Positions 7,990-16,818 are shown, counted from the stretch's first letter. The stretch is 64,000 nucleotides of DNA from JAEUHQ01 sp964538915 (GCA_964538915.1 CAZIFB010000003.1:127679-191678), one strand, 5' to 3'. Numbers and translations are program-made. The notes: generated from the sequence alone by a model not told the origin.

Positions 7990-8520
7990 TCAGCCCTTCG
8001 CGGCGTCGGACTTCGCGGGCTCGACGACCGCGAGCACCGCACCCTGATCGACGGTGCCGCCCTTCTTCGCGGCGACCGACTGCACGACGCCCGCGACACC
8101 CGCGACCAGCTTGTGCTCCATCTTCATCGCCGACACGACGACGAGCGTCTGGTCCGCCGCGACCGCGTCGCCTGGCTTGCACAGCACGTCCAGAACGGTG
8201 CCCGTCATCGGTGCTCGCACGGTTCCGTCCGCGCCGCCGCCGCCGGCACCGCCCTTCCGGCCCGCGGGCGACGCGAGCGTGTGCGTGCGGCCGTTGACGC
8301 GCACCATGAACTCCTTGCCCGCCGCCGCACCGTACGCGACGAACGAACGGTCGAACTCTTCGCCGACGGGCGCGAGCCGCACACCCCCGTCGCCGAGTGC
8401 GTGCGCGCGGTACTCGTAGGTCCTGTCGCCGACCCGGACGCGCCAGCGATCGCCGTCGATGCGCTCCGCACTGACCGCGACCGGCTTGCCGTCGCGCACG
8501 TACTCCTTGTTCGTCTTCAC
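7990..8520 (-). CDS. Biotin carboxyl carrier subunit of an acyl-CoA carboxylase
   Basis: A 176-residue protein with a C-terminal biotinyl domain. The attachment motif AMKM is at 131-134 (biotin on Lys133), and the domain starts at VRAPMTGTVLDVLCKPGD. A Gly-rich linker (~90-98) joins it to an N-terminal beta region (RWRVRVGDRTYEY, EFMVRVNGRTHTL) like those in propionyl-/methylcrotonyl-CoA carboxylase alpha chains. The start is GTG at 8520: it overlaps the TGA of the carboxylase as GTGA and has an ideal GGAGGTG site 5 nt upstream (8525-8531), so translation is coupled. No carboxyltransferase subunit is present in the window. Confidence 0.88.
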   Translation of the reverse strand: MKTNKEYVRDGKPVAVSAERIDGDRWRVRVGDRTYEYRAHALGDGGVRLAPVGEEFDRSFVAYGAAAGKEFMVRVNGRTHTLASPAGRKGGAGGGGADGTVRAPMTGTVLDVLCKPGDAVAADQTLVVVSAMKMEHKLVAGVAGVVQSVAAKKGGTVDQGAVLAVVEPAKSDAAKG

Positions 8521-10067
8521 GACGCACCTCCGAAGACGCGGAAGCCCTGCAGGTCCTGCCACACCGCGGTGCTCCCGGCCCCGGCACTCGCACCACCGCC
8601 GCCTCCGCTGCCCGCCGTGCTCGAGCCGGCACCGCGCGGCGCGATCGCCTGGCACAGCACAGCGGCGGCCAGCGCCAGGTCCTCCGGCGGTTCCTTCGGA
8701 CCCTCCGCGAGCTCGGGCCGCATCTTCAGCATGTCGGTGCGCAGCCGCGCGCTGCGGAAGGCGGTGTCGTCGACGATGCGTCGCAGGAAGTCGACGTTCG
8801 TCGGGATGCCGAGGTACGCCGTGTCGCGCAGGGCCTGACTGAGGCGCGCGCACGCCGTCGCGCGGTCCGGCGCCCACACGATGAGCTTCGCGAGCATCGA
8901 GTCGTAGTAGGGCGGCACGTCCCAGCCGGTGTAGACGCCGCTGTCGACCCGGATGCCCGGACCCTCCGCCTCGCGCACGAGCCGCAGCAGGCCAGCCGCC
9001 GGGATGTAGCCGTTCTCCGGCGATTCGGCGCAGATGCGCGCTTCGATCGAATGACCGCGCGGCCGCAGGTCCTTGCCGGCGAGCAGTTGCTCGAGCTTGC
9101 CGCCCGCCGCGACGTGCACCTGGAGATGCACGAGATCGACGCCGGTGACGAGTTCGGTCACAGGGTGTTCGACCTGCAACCGCGTGTTCACTTCGAGGAA
9201 GTAGAAGTTGCCCTGCGGGTCGAGCAGGAACTCGGCGGTCCCGGCGTTGTCGTAACCGACGCGTCGCGCAAGCGAGACCGCGGCGTCGCCCATGCGCTTC
9301 CGCAACGCCTCGTCGACGACGGCCGAAGGCGCTTCTTCGAGCACCTTCGGGTGGCGGCGCTGCACCGAACACTCGCGCTCGTGCAGCGACACGACGTTGC
9401 CGTGCTTGTCGCCGATCAGCTGGATCTCGATGTGCCGCGCGGGGAACACCGCGCGCTCGAGGATCATCCGGTCGTCGCCGAACGACGCCTTCGCCTCGCG
9501 CCGACCCGCGGCGAGCGCTTCGGCGAGATCCTGTTCGCGTTCGACGAGGCGCATCCCGCGGCCGCCGCCGCCGGCACTCGCCTTCACCATCACGGGCATG
9601 CCGATCTTCTTCGCGACCTCGATGAGTCCCGCGTCGCCGAGATCCTGTTCGGTGCCGGGGATCACCGGCACGCCGGCGGCGATCGCCTCCTCGCGCGCGG
9701 CCTTCTTGCCGCCGAGGCGGTCCATCGCCTCGGGCTTCGGCCCGACGAAGACCAGCCCCGCGTCGCGCACGGCGCGCGCGAACGCCGCGTTCTCGCTCAG
9801 GAATCCGTAGCCCGGATGGATCGCCTCGGCACCGCTCTTCTTCGCGGCGGCGAGGATCTTGCCGATGTCCAGGTAGCTCTCTGCCGCGGTGTTGCCGCCG
9901 AGCGCGATCGCGTGGTCGCTCGCCAGCACGTGTGCGCAGCGTGCATCGATGTCGCTGTGCACGGCGACCGACTCGATGCCGATCTCGCGCAATCCGCGCG
10001 CGATGCGGACGGCGATCTCGCCGCGGTTGGCGATCAGGAGGCGCCGGAACGGTGGATTCGTGGCCAT
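8517..10067 (-). CDS. Biotin carboxylase subunit of an acyl-CoA carboxylase
   Basis: A 516-residue ATP-grasp enzyme that carboxylates carrier-bound biotin using bicarbonate and ATP. It shows the N-terminal RRLLIANRGEIAVRIARGLRE, HPGYGFLSEN, the ATP loop KASAGGGGRGM, the HERECSVQRRHPKV segment and the catalytic EVNTRLQVEHPVTE. It is longer than AccC (about 450 residues): the last ~70 residues end in a Ser/Gly/Ala-rich linker and a short tail, as though a fused alpha chain had been split ahead of the carrier domain. With the propionyl-type carrier next door, a propionyl-/methylcrotonyl-CoA carboxylase role is as likely as acetyl-CoA carboxylase. ATG 10067 has a TATCGT box 11 nt upstream. Confidence 0.9.
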   Translation of the reverse strand: MATNPPFRRLLIANRGEIAVRIARGLREIGIESVAVHSDIDARCAHVLASDHAIALGGNTAAESYLDIGKILAAAKKSGAEAIHPGYGFLSENAAFARAVRDAGLVFVGPKPEAMDRLGGKKAAREEAIAAGVPVIPGTEQDLGDAGLIEVAKKIGMPVMVKASAGGGGRGMRLVEREQDLAEALAAGRREAKASFGDDRMILERAVFPARHIEIQLIGDKHGNVVSLHERECSVQRRHPKVLEEAPSAVVDEALRKRMGDAAVSLARRVGYDNAGTAEFLLDPQGNFYFLEVNTRLQVEHPVTELVTGVDLVHLQVHVAAGGKLEQLLAGKDLRPRGHSIEARICAESPENGYIPAAGLLRLVREAEGPGIRVDSGVYTGWDVPPYYDSMLAKLIVWAPDRATACARLSQALRDTAYLGIPTNVDFLRRIVDDTAFRSARLRTDMLKMRPELAEGPKEPPEDLALAAAVLCQAIAPRGAGSSTAGSGGGGGASAGAGSTAVWQDLQGFRVFGGAS

Positions 10068-10078
10068 CGGGGGCGCGC

Positions 10079-10084
10079 ACGATA
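10079..10084 (-). promoter_or_regulatory. -10 box TATCGT, 11 nt before ATG
   Basis: Reverse-strand TATCGT ending 11 nt before ATG 10067; it predicts a leader of only a few nucleotides. No ribosome site is visible. Confidence 0.4.
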
Positions 10085-10091
10085 CCGACCC

Positions 10092-10120
10092 CGGGGGCTC
10101 TCTCCAAAAGAACGCCCCCG
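10092..10120. repeat. 7-bp inverted repeat between divergent genes
   Basis: cgggggc (10092-10098) and gcccccg (10114-10120) flank 15 bp between the two divergent -10 boxes. It could be an operator or a hairpin; chance occurrence is possible in such GC-rich DNA. Confidence 0.3.
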
Positions 10121-10121
10121 C

Positions 10122-10127
10122 TAGGCT
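10122..10127 (+). promoter_or_regulatory. -10 box TAGGCT, 8 nt before ATG
   Basis: TAGGCT ends 8 nt before ATG 10136 with no Shine-Dalgarno sequence between, consistent with a leaderless transcript. Confidence 0.45.
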
Positions 10128-10135
10128 ACCGCGTC

Positions 10136-11263
10136 ATGAAGAAGGCCCCCGCTGCGGTGCTCCCGCTCGCCATGCTCGCAGCTGCTGCCACTGGGCAAAC
10201 GACCCATCTCGTCGGCCCAGGTGGACTCACGAGCGTTGGCGTTGCACTGAGTCTGGCGTCCGCCGGAGACGTGATCCTGGTCCAGCCGGGGTCCTACCCG
10301 GCGATCAATGTGAGCATCGGTGTCGTGATCCGGGGCACGGGTGCCGGCGTGGTGGTCCAATCGATCACGGCCAACGTCCCGAGCGGTCAGGTTCTGCATG
10401 TCAGCGACATCGACGTCGCATTGAACGTGGTTGCGAGTGTCGCGATCTACGGTGGGCGTGCCGAACTGGACCACTGCAGGATGCAAGGCCCGTGCGCCGT
10501 GTCGGCCAGTGACGTGCGATTCCAGTCCTGCAGCGCAGCAGGATTCTCGTTCTTCGGTCTCGCGAAGCCCGGCCTCCTGGCGACCGGTGCGAACGTGACC
10601 GCGATCGACAGCAGATTCACCGGCGCCATCGGCTCGGCCCAAGCGGCCTGGAGTTCCACGGTGGGGATGCAACTGCAGGACTCGACGTTGCTCGGCAGTC
10701 ATCTCGAGGTGCGAGGCGGCGGCGGGTACGGCGGCGGTGGGTCCTGGGCGCCGCAACCCGCCGTGATGTTGACCAACGGCACCCTGTGGCTCTGCGACTG
10801 CCTCCTTGCAGGCGGCGCGGACTTGGGCGGCGGGGGTGCAGCATGCCCACTCAGCGTTCAAGGCGCGCAACCCGCCCGGCTCGCTCGCTGCACGCTTCAG
10901 CCGAACTGCGGCTCCACCATTCCGAACGGCCCGCTGCTCGGCGTCCACCAACCAGGTCCATTGCAGAGCCCCGGCCCGGTCACACTCGAGTTCAACACCG
11001 AGCCGAGCGGTGTCGTCGCGGTCTACTTCGCGACCGGCATCGGCAACCTCACGATCGCCGGCCTCGAGCAGCCGATCCTGCTCGACGTCACCTCGACCTT
11101 CCATCTCGAGACGATGTTCGCCGACGCAACCGGCTTCGCGTCCCGGGCCTGGAACGTGCCGCCCGGACTCACGAACTGGACGTTCTTCTTCCAGGCCGTC
11201 GGCACCGCACCGGCGCCGTACCTGTTGCAGCTGAGTCCGGTCGCCGGCGGCGTCGTGCGGTAG
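10136..11263 (+). CDS. Secreted right-handed beta-helix-like protein (paralogue A)
   Basis: A 375-residue exported protein (signal peptide MKKAPAAVLPLAMLAAAATG). After TTHLVGPGGLTSVGVALS it has the layout of parallel beta-helix proteins: GDVILVQPGSY, VVIRGTGAGVVVQSI, then short turns with N/D-S/C ladders (AELDHCRMQG, VTAIDSRFTG, LQDSTLLGSHLEVRGG). The last ~60 residues form a separate beta domain (WNVPPGLTNWTFFFQAVG, ending LSPVAGGVVR), related to the C-termini of other secreted proteins here. Cysteines C166-type pairs are scattered through the helix. No catalytic residues were recognised. A frameshifted tandem copy follows at 11425. Confidence 0.8.
   Translation: MKKAPAAVLPLAMLAAAATGQTTHLVGPGGLTSVGVALSLASAGDVILVQPGSYPAINVSIGVVIRGTGAGVVVQSITANVPSGQVLHVSDIDVALNVVASVAIYGGRAELDHCRMQGPCAVSASDVRFQSCSAAGFSFFGLAKPGLLATGANVTAIDSRFTGAIGSAQAAWSSTVGMQLQDSTLLGSHLEVRGGGGYGGGGSWAPQPAVMLTNGTLWLCDCLLAGGADLGGGGAACPLSVQGAQPARLARCTLQPNCGSTIPNGPLLGVHQPGPLQSPGPVTLEFNTEPSGVVAVYFATGIGNLTIAGLEQPILLDVTSTFHLETMFADATGFASRAWNVPPGLTNWTFFFQAVGTAPAPYLLQLSPVAGGVVR
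11149..11260 (+). repeat. Near-identical 112-bp 3' end shared with paralogue B (copy 1)
   Basis: This stretch aligns without gaps to 12426-12537 (offset 1277 bp) and is nearly identical at the DNA level, while the rest of the two genes has diverged much more. That pattern suggests gene conversion or strong constraint on the C-terminal domain. Confidence 0.7.
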
Positions 11264-11412
11264 GAGCGACCGACCGGCGCGATATCGCCTCGCGTAATCC
11301 GCGCACGACGGCAGACATCGGACTCACCCTGGGTGACCAGGAGCCAGCCTCAGCGCCCCCGTGCTCGACCAGCCGCCTCCCGGCCACGGCTCGCGCACTA
11401 CGTGCGGGACGC

Positions 11413-11418
11413 TATGCT
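11413..11418 (+). promoter_or_regulatory. -10 box TATGCT, 6 nt before ATG
   Basis: TATGCT ends 6 nt before ATG 11425 of paralogue B. It supports 11425 as the true start even though the frame is broken shortly after it. Confidence 0.45.
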
Positions 11419-11424
11419 TCGGCC

Positions 11425-12540
11425 ATGAACCGGGACGCCATGGGGTGGTGTCGTCGGTCTGCTGGGGACCACGGGCGTCGCGCAGACGACGCATCTGGTC
11501 GGCATCGGAGGCTTCCCGCAGATCATCAACGCTCTCGCGATCGCCGCACCGCGTGACGTGATCCTCGTGCAACCGGGCAACTCCCCGTATGCCGGGTTCA
11601 CGGCGACGATCGGGGTGACGATCCGCGGTACCGGCATCGGCGCGAACATCGCGTCCATCGTGGGGTCCCCGGCGAGCGGGCAGGCGCTGCACCTGTCGAA
11701 CCTCACGATCGAGACATCGGCCAGCTTCCTCAACGGCACCGTCACGCTCGACAACTGCCTTCTCCGGCGCGGATGTTCGGTCACACAGACGACGATGTTC
11801 GTGCAATCGTCGACGATTTCGGGGGCAGTCCAACAGCCCGGCGGCGGCCTGACCGCCACGAACTCCACGATCACCGCGGTCGACAGCGCGTTCGTCGGTC
11901 GCCCACACGCCTTCGTCATCAATCCCGCCCCGAACGACTTCGCCACGCCCGGCATCAGTCTGACCGCGTCGAGTCTCTACGGAAGTCACCTGACCATTCG
12001 AGGCGGCGACGGAATCTCGATGGTCGGCCTCGGGAGGTGGCACTCACCGGCGGATCGGCGTGGATCAGCGATTCGACGCTGCAGGGGGGCTTCATCGGCG
12101 GGTTCACCGGCTACATGTGCCCGGTCGGCTCGGGACAGGGCCGATTCTCGCGCTGCACGTTCCCCGCAATGCCCGCGTTCTGCTCGATGAGCCAGCCTAC
12201 GACCGGCCCGATGCTCGGCGTGTCGCAAACGACCGCGTTGCAGAGCCCTGGCCCGCTGACGCTCGCGTTCCAGACGGACCCGAACGGGTTGGTGGGCGTG
12301 TTCGTATCGACCAACCTCGCCGTGACCGCGGTGCCCGGCCTCGAGCAACCCGTCCTGCTCGGTACCACGACGCTGATCCCGCTCTCGACGTTGATCGCCG
12401 ACGGCGTCGGCGCCGCGACGGGAACCTGGAACGTGCCGCCCGGCCTCACGAACTGGACGTTCTTCTTCCAGGCCGTCGGTACGGCGCCGGCGCCGTACCT
12501 GCTGCAGATGAGTCCGGTCACCGGCGGCGTCGTGCGCTGA
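11425..12540 (+). pseudogene. Secreted beta-helix-like protein (paralogue B), two compensating frameshifts
   Basis: A tandem relative of the gene at 10136. From ATG 11425 the frame reads MNRDAMG and is then lost; the correct sequence (GVVGLLGTTGVAQTTHLVG) continues in the +1 frame, so an extra G in the GGGG run at 11442-11445 explains it. That frame runs to GISMVGLG at ~12031 and breaks again; the homologous sequence resumes as EVALTGGSAWISDSTLQGG in the original frame, as if one G were missing at 12032-12034. With both corrections the protein is 371 residues, collinear with paralogue A and ending WTFFFQAVG...MSPVTGGVVR. Both indels are in short G runs, so sequencing error and true pseudogene are both possible. 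Confidence 0.75.
12426..12537 (+). repeat. Near-identical 112-bp 3' end shared with paralogue A (copy 2)
   Basis: Second copy of the conserved 3' segment also found at 11149-11260; it encodes the FFFQAVG-containing C-terminal domain. Confidence 0.7.
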
Positions 12541-12623
12541 GTCTCCGGAACCACGGATTGCGCGGTCGGATCGAAGGGGATTCTTGTTGGTGCTCCCGGT
12601 CGCGACCGAACCTGCGCGGCGCG

Positions 12624-12629
12624 TAGCAT
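12624..12629 (+). promoter_or_regulatory. -10 box TAGCAT, 8 nt before TTG start
   Basis: TAGCAT ends 8 nt before TTG 12638. It is the argument for choosing that TTG over the upstream TTG at 12584. Confidence 0.4.
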
Positions 12630-12637
12630 GGCGGCCC

Positions 12638-13063
12638 TTGGACCCCGCCCCCTTCGTATCGAACGAGCCCGAGGTCCGCTTCCTCTCCAAGTTCGCGGTC
12701 TTCGGCCTCCTGCTCGTCCGCGCGCTGTTGTTCGCCCTCGGGCTCGCTGCCATCACCGCGGGCATCTACACGACGCTCAACCCGATGCTCCTGTACTCGC
12801 GCCCCGAAGACGTACCGCCGTTCGGTGACATCGTCGCGCGGCAGGTGACGTTCGTCTGCGCCGGGTTGCCGCTCGCGTTGCCGATCGCGTGGACGTTCGG
12901 TCGCCGCCGCAACGTGGTCCGCGCACTCCTGCTGCTGCTCGTGGTCGGGCCGATGTGCTTCGAACAGGACCCGCTGAGCTTCCTGATCCGCGCCTTCGCG
13001 TGCTTCGTCGGATTCGCGGTGATCCTGGTGTGGCGAACGCTCTGGCAACTGCGGACGGAGTGA
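12638..13063 (+). CDS. Small integral membrane protein, unknown
   Basis: If read from TTG 12638 the protein has 141 residues; the frame is open upstream to TTG 12584, but the -10-like TAGCAT box lies inside that stretch. The protein starts MDPAPFVSNEPEVRFLSKF and has about four hydrophobic helices (AVFGLLLVRALLFALGLAAI; VTFVCAGLPLALPIAWTF; VVRALLLLLVVGPMCF; LIRAFACFVGFAVILVW) with an Arg-rich loop (GRRRNVVR). No family recognised. The next gene begins 4 bp after its stop, so the two are probably co-transcribed. Confidence 0.65.
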   Translation: MDPAPFVSNEPEVRFLSKFAVFGLLLVRALLFALGLAAITAGIYTTLNPMLLYSRPEDVPPFGDIVARQVTFVCAGLPLALPIAWTFGRRRNVVRALLLLLVVGPMCFEQDPLSFLIRAFACFVGFAVILVWRTLWQLRTE

Positions 13064-13067
13064 CACG

Positions 13068-16000
13068 ATGCTCGCCTCCGCCGTTCGGTCCTGCGTCGCC
13101 GTAGTACTCACGAACGCCGCAGTCGCCCAGTGCCCGCCGGGCGCGCCGATGCCGCTCGACGTCGCGATCGAGACCGCTGCACCGGGTGAAGGACCTGCGC
13201 GCCTGCGTTGGGACGCCGGCCGCAGCGCGCTCGCGAAGGACGACTTCGCCGCTGCGCGCGGACACCTGCAGGCAGCACTGGAGTTCCATCCTTCGTCCGC
13301 ACCGATCCTGTTCGACCTGATGCTCGCGAGCCGCGACGACGCGGACCTTCTCGCCATGGCCGTCGACCGCTTCGTGCGCGCGTCCGCGAACGCACAGGGG
13401 CGCGTCACGCTCGACGCGACGCAGAAGAAGGCCGTAGCGGCGGTCCCGGGTCTCGAAGCGCAGATCGAGCTGGCGAAGACACTCGTGCAGGCGCGGGCGG
13501 CGGCGATCGCGGACCTCGCCCGCTTCGTCGAACGCAACAAGCCGTCCGGCCCTCGCAACGCGGCGAAGGCGCTGCTCGTGCGGTGGGCCGCCGACGGGAT
13601 CCTCACCGCCGGGCGCGGCGCTCCCGGTGTCGTCGGCGGCGTCGCGCTCGCGGTCGACACCGCGCAAGGTGCGTTCGCTGCGGACCACGACGTCGTGCTG
13701 CAGGCTCTCGCGCGACTCATGCGACAGAAGCCCGCGCCTGCCGCGAAGGGCGCGCCCGGCACCGGACCCGCCGTCGACCCGGCCGCGGTGCAGGACCGCG
13801 CGCTGCGCGCCGCGCGCATCGTCACCGGCCTCGACGCACAGTCGCACTTCAAGGATCTGAAGGGCCCGCCACCGGTGGACGTCGGCAAGCTCGCGGACGA
13901 AGCGCAACGCCTGCTCGACACACACTTCGCGGCGTTCGGCAAGGGCCGCGTGTGGACGGTCACCGAACTCGAGAAGCTCACGCCCGCCGAGGCCGCCGCG
14001 TTCACGCTGACGCACACCTCGTGGCGCGATCCCGGCGTCGCGACGAGCCCGAACGGCCGCTATCGCATCGAGACGACGTGCGGGCACGGCACGCTGCTCG
14101 ATGCAGCGCGCAGCGTCGAGAAGCACCACGCGCGCCTCGTGTCGCACTACGGCGTCGATCCGTTCGAGCAACGCCAGGGCATCGTGCGAATCGTGCCCGA
14201 GCACGGCGACCTCGAAGCGGCAGGAGTGCCCTATTGGTGGGCCGGCGGCTTCCAGGCGGGCGACGTGACGACGATCCGCTTCGCGTGGAGCAACGTCGCC
14301 GCGCTCGGGCGCACGCTCACCCACGAACTGACGCACCGCTTCGACGGCACGCTGCGCCCCTTCCTCGGCGGCTGGTACGGCGAAGGGCACGCCGAGTGGA
14401 CGGGCAAGAACTACCAGAAGATCGACGACGCCGCGTTCTTCGAGAACACGCTCGAAGTCTTCACCGTCGCGATGGCCTGCTACAAGGGCTACGGGGGCGA
14501 CGAGAAGTTCGGCCAACTGCTCACGGGCACGATCGCCGACTACCGCGACAACTACGTCGCCGGCTACTCGCTCTACTCGTTCCTCCGGTCGTTCCCGCCC
14601 GGCGCACCGCGCTACCGCGACGCACTGCCTGCCTTCGAACGGAACGCGCGCGCCGGCCAGAAGGACCCGATCGCCTACTTCACGAAGACGTTCTGCGACG
14701 GCAAGCAGGGCCGGCCCGCCGCGTTCGCGGACCTGGTGACCGACTGGAACACGTTCCTCCGCGGCTGCTACGACTGGAACCAGGACAAGCGCAAGGGCAA
14801 CGAGTGGGTCGCGAAGTACCGCGGCTCCGCCGGCCACGAAGCGAAGCCGCTCGAACTCGATCCGCCGACCTGGTCGTGGGCCCGTCACCGCGCCGAACCA
14901 TGGTTCGGCCAGGATCACGCCGCCGCCGCCACGCTGCTGCTGCACGAAGCGGGCGACTTCGACGGCGCGGTCGCCGCAGGCGTGTGGTCGCTCGTCGTCG
15001 ACGGCTGGCGGCTCGAGACCAGTCGCGCCTTGCTCTCGGCGCTGGTCGCGACGAAGGCGAACGACGCCGCGGCTGCCTTCGCATCGCTCGCCCGGCGGCG
15101 GTTCACGACGCTCGACGCGCCGCCCTCGACGCCGACAGCTTGCCCGAAGGCGGTCACCGCGCTCATCGACGCCTTGACCGCGCGCGTGGCGACGCTCGAC
15201 GCAGCAGGCACTCCGGCCGCGGCCGCGGCGTGCACCGCCGAACGCGACGACCTCGCGCGCCTGTGCGGCTTGCCACCGCTGCCGACGCGCGAGCGGCGGT
15301 CGATCCCGACACCGGCGCGACACGTCGGCGACCACGGCTTCACGGAGAGCGACCTCACCGACTACCAGGAGCGGCGGCAGAAGGGCCTCTGGTACGCGAC
15401 CGCCGAGGGCGACCTGCACGTCGGCCGCGAACGTCCGCGCGACGGCACCGGCACTCTCGACCGCGAGGCCCACGACCTCGACGCCTTCGTGCACACCGTC
15501 GCTTGGCAACGTCCCGGCCGCTACGTGCTGCGAGGCCGCGTGCACTTCACGACGTCGTTCGTGGAGGGCTGCATCGTGTTCGGCCACCAGCGCGCCGATC
15601 GCGACCTGCGCCTCCACTTCTCGGCCGGCGATCGCTCGTACGCGATCGGCAAGTCGGAGACGCGCCAGAACGACGACGTTCTGGCACTGCGGCTCACCGG
15701 ACTCTGGGAACGCGACGGACGGATGCCCGGCACTCGGGTGGAGCGCGCTCTCGATCTCGCGAAGGACCACACGTGGTTCGACTACGAAGTGCGGATCGAC
15801 GGCCCGCGTGTCACCGTGCTGATCGACGGCGAAGAGTCGATCGACTATGCGATGCACGACGGCGCGCCGATCGAAGGCAACTTCGGGTTCGCGATGAGCG
15901 CCGGCGCGATCCGGGTCCAGCAGCCGACGGTGCAGCGACTCGACGACGGCACCGGTTCCGTGCGGGGTCTCGATCTCGCGCGACAGCCGAGCGGCACGCT

Positions 16001-16418
16001 CGACGACCTGCTCCGCCTGCCGGTGAGCGGCGTCCCGGCCGGACCGAACGGCACGTTCGTGGTGTGGGTGCCGAAGCAGGCCGACGAGAACGCGTCGCCG
16101 ATCGCGTCCTTGTCACGCGCCATGCCGATCGTCGACGCGATCCGCGGTGCCGCACACGACTACCCACAGAACTGGGTCGTCGCGGTGCCGCGCACGATTT
16201 CCGCGGCCGACCGATCGACGGCGTCCCGCACGGTGCAAGCGAAGGACGGTCCGCCGCCACCGTTCGTCGACCACGACGTCGGGGCACCGTTCACCGGCGC
16301 GTACCCGTGGATCCTCTTCGTCGACGGCCTCGGACTGCTGCGCGCCGCTTCGCCCATCGACGATCCGGGGATCGAGACCCGCGTGAAGCGCTGGTCCCGC
16401 ATGTTCCGCGGCCGCTGA
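13068..16418 (+). CDS. Large secreted HExxH (gluzincin-like) protein with C-terminal lectin-like domain
   Basis: A 1116-residue protein with a short N-terminal signal (MLASAVRSCVAVVLTNAAVAQ). Residues ~30-330 are helical and TPR-like. A metallopeptidase core follows: HELTH at 419-423 and, ~18 residues on, GWYGEGHAEW, which could supply the third (Glu) zinc ligand as in gluzincins of the peptidase-MA type. Residues ~780-960 look like a concanavalin/LamG or DUF1080-type jelly roll (RYVLRGRVHF, DHTWFDYEVRIDGPRVTVLIDGEE is the typical strand pattern). The last ~140 residues are unassigned. Probably exported and zinc-dependent; the substrate is unknown. The upstream membrane-protein gene is 4 bp away. 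Confidence 0.78.
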   Translation: MLASAVRSCVAVVLTNAAVAQCPPGAPMPLDVAIETAAPGEGPARLRWDAGRSALAKDDFAAARGHLQAALEFHPSSAPILFDLMLASRDDADLLAMAVDRFVRASANAQGRVTLDATQKKAVAAVPGLEAQIELAKTLVQARAAAIADLARFVERNKPSGPRNAAKALLVRWAADGILTAGRGAPGVVGGVALAVDTAQGAFAADHDVVLQALARLMRQKPAPAAKGAPGTGPAVDPAAVQDRALRAARIVTGLDAQSHFKDLKGPPPVDVGKLADEAQRLLDTHFAAFGKGRVWTVTELEKLTPAEAAAFTLTHTSWRDPGVATSPNGRYRIETTCGHGTLLDAARSVEKHHARLVSHYGVDPFEQRQGIVRIVPEHGDLEAAGVPYWWAGGFQAGDVTTIRFAWSNVAALGRTLTHELTHRFDGTLRPFLGGWYGEGHAEWTGKNYQKIDDAAFFENTLEVFTVAMACYKGYGGDEKFGQLLTGTIADYRDNYVAGYSLYSFLRSFPPGAPRYRDALPAFERNARAGQKDPIAYFTKTFCDGKQGRPAAFADLVTDWNTFLRGCYDWNQDKRKGNEWVAKYRGSAGHEAKPLELDPPTWSWARHRAEPWFGQDHAAAATLLLHEAGDFDGAVAAGVWSLVVDGWRLETSRALLSALVATKANDAAAAFASLARRRFTTLDAPPSTPTACPKAVTALIDALTARVATLDAAGTPAAAAACTAERDDLARLCGLPPLPTRERRSIPTPARHVGDHGFTESDLTDYQERRQKGLWYATAEGDLHVGRERPRDGTGTLDREAHDLDAFVHTVAWQRPGRYVLRGRVHFTTSFVEGCIVFGHQRADRDLRLHFSAGDRSYAIGKSETRQNDDVLALRLTGLWERDGRMPGTRVERALDLAKDHTWFDYEVRIDGPRVTVLIDGEESIDYAMHDGAPIEGNFGFAMSAGAIRVQQPTVQRLDDGTGSVRGLDLARQPSGTLDDLLRLPVSGVPAGPNGTFVVWVPKQADENASPIASLSRAMPIVDAIRGAAHDYPQNWVVAVPRTISAADRSTASRTVQAKDGPPPPFVDHDVGAPFTGAYPWILFVDGLGLLRAASPIDDPGIETRVKRWSRMFRGR

Positions 16419-16539
16419 TGGCGCGCGGCAGGCTTTGTCGACGTGGCAGTGGACGAATGGCGGCCGGGGCGCGACTGTTCCCGGCACCGGAACGGGAGCG
16501 ACTCCTGACCCGGTTTCACGTCATACCCATCGACTCGAA

Positions 16540-16818
16540 ATGAGCGCCGACAGCCCGAAGAAGAAGAAGCCGAATCCCGCCCTGATGAAGCCGGTGACTC
16601 CGGATGCGGTCCTGGCCGCAGTCGTCGGCGACAAGCCGATGCCGCGCAGCGAGATCACGAAGAAGCTGTGGGACTACATCAAGAAGCACGGCCTGCAGGA
16701 CGCCAAGGTGAAGACCGACATCAACGCCGACGACGCGCTGAAGGCGGTGTTCGGCGGGAAGAGCAAGGTCACGATGTTCGAGATGACCAAGCTGGTGTCG
16801 GCCCACATCAAGGCCTGA
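16540..16818 (+). CDS. SWIB/MDM2-domain protein
   Basis: A 92-residue basic protein that is essentially one SWIB domain. After a Lys-rich start (MSADSPKKKKPNPALMKPV) it reads MPRSEITKKLWDYIKKHGLQD, the typical SWIB helix, then DALKAVFGGKSKVTMFEMTKLVSAHI. SWIB/MDM2 domains are best known from eukaryotic chromatin remodelers; stand-alone bacterial forms occur in Chlamydiae and Planctomycetota, in chlamydiae fused to topoisomerase I. A DNA- or nucleoid-associated role is an inference. ATG 16540 is chosen because the upstream frame has no coding character. It converges with the peroxidase gene. Confidence 0.88.
   Translation: MSADSPKKKKPNPALMKPVTPDAVLAAVVGDKPMPRSEITKKLWDYIKKHGLQDAKVKTDINADDALKAVFGGKSKVTMFEMTKLVSAHIKA

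Noticed and set aside
12777..15857. Reverse-strand open frame of about 1030 codons under the HExxH protein
   Set aside because: Antisense shadow; the forward frame has a signal peptide, HELTH and coherent domains.
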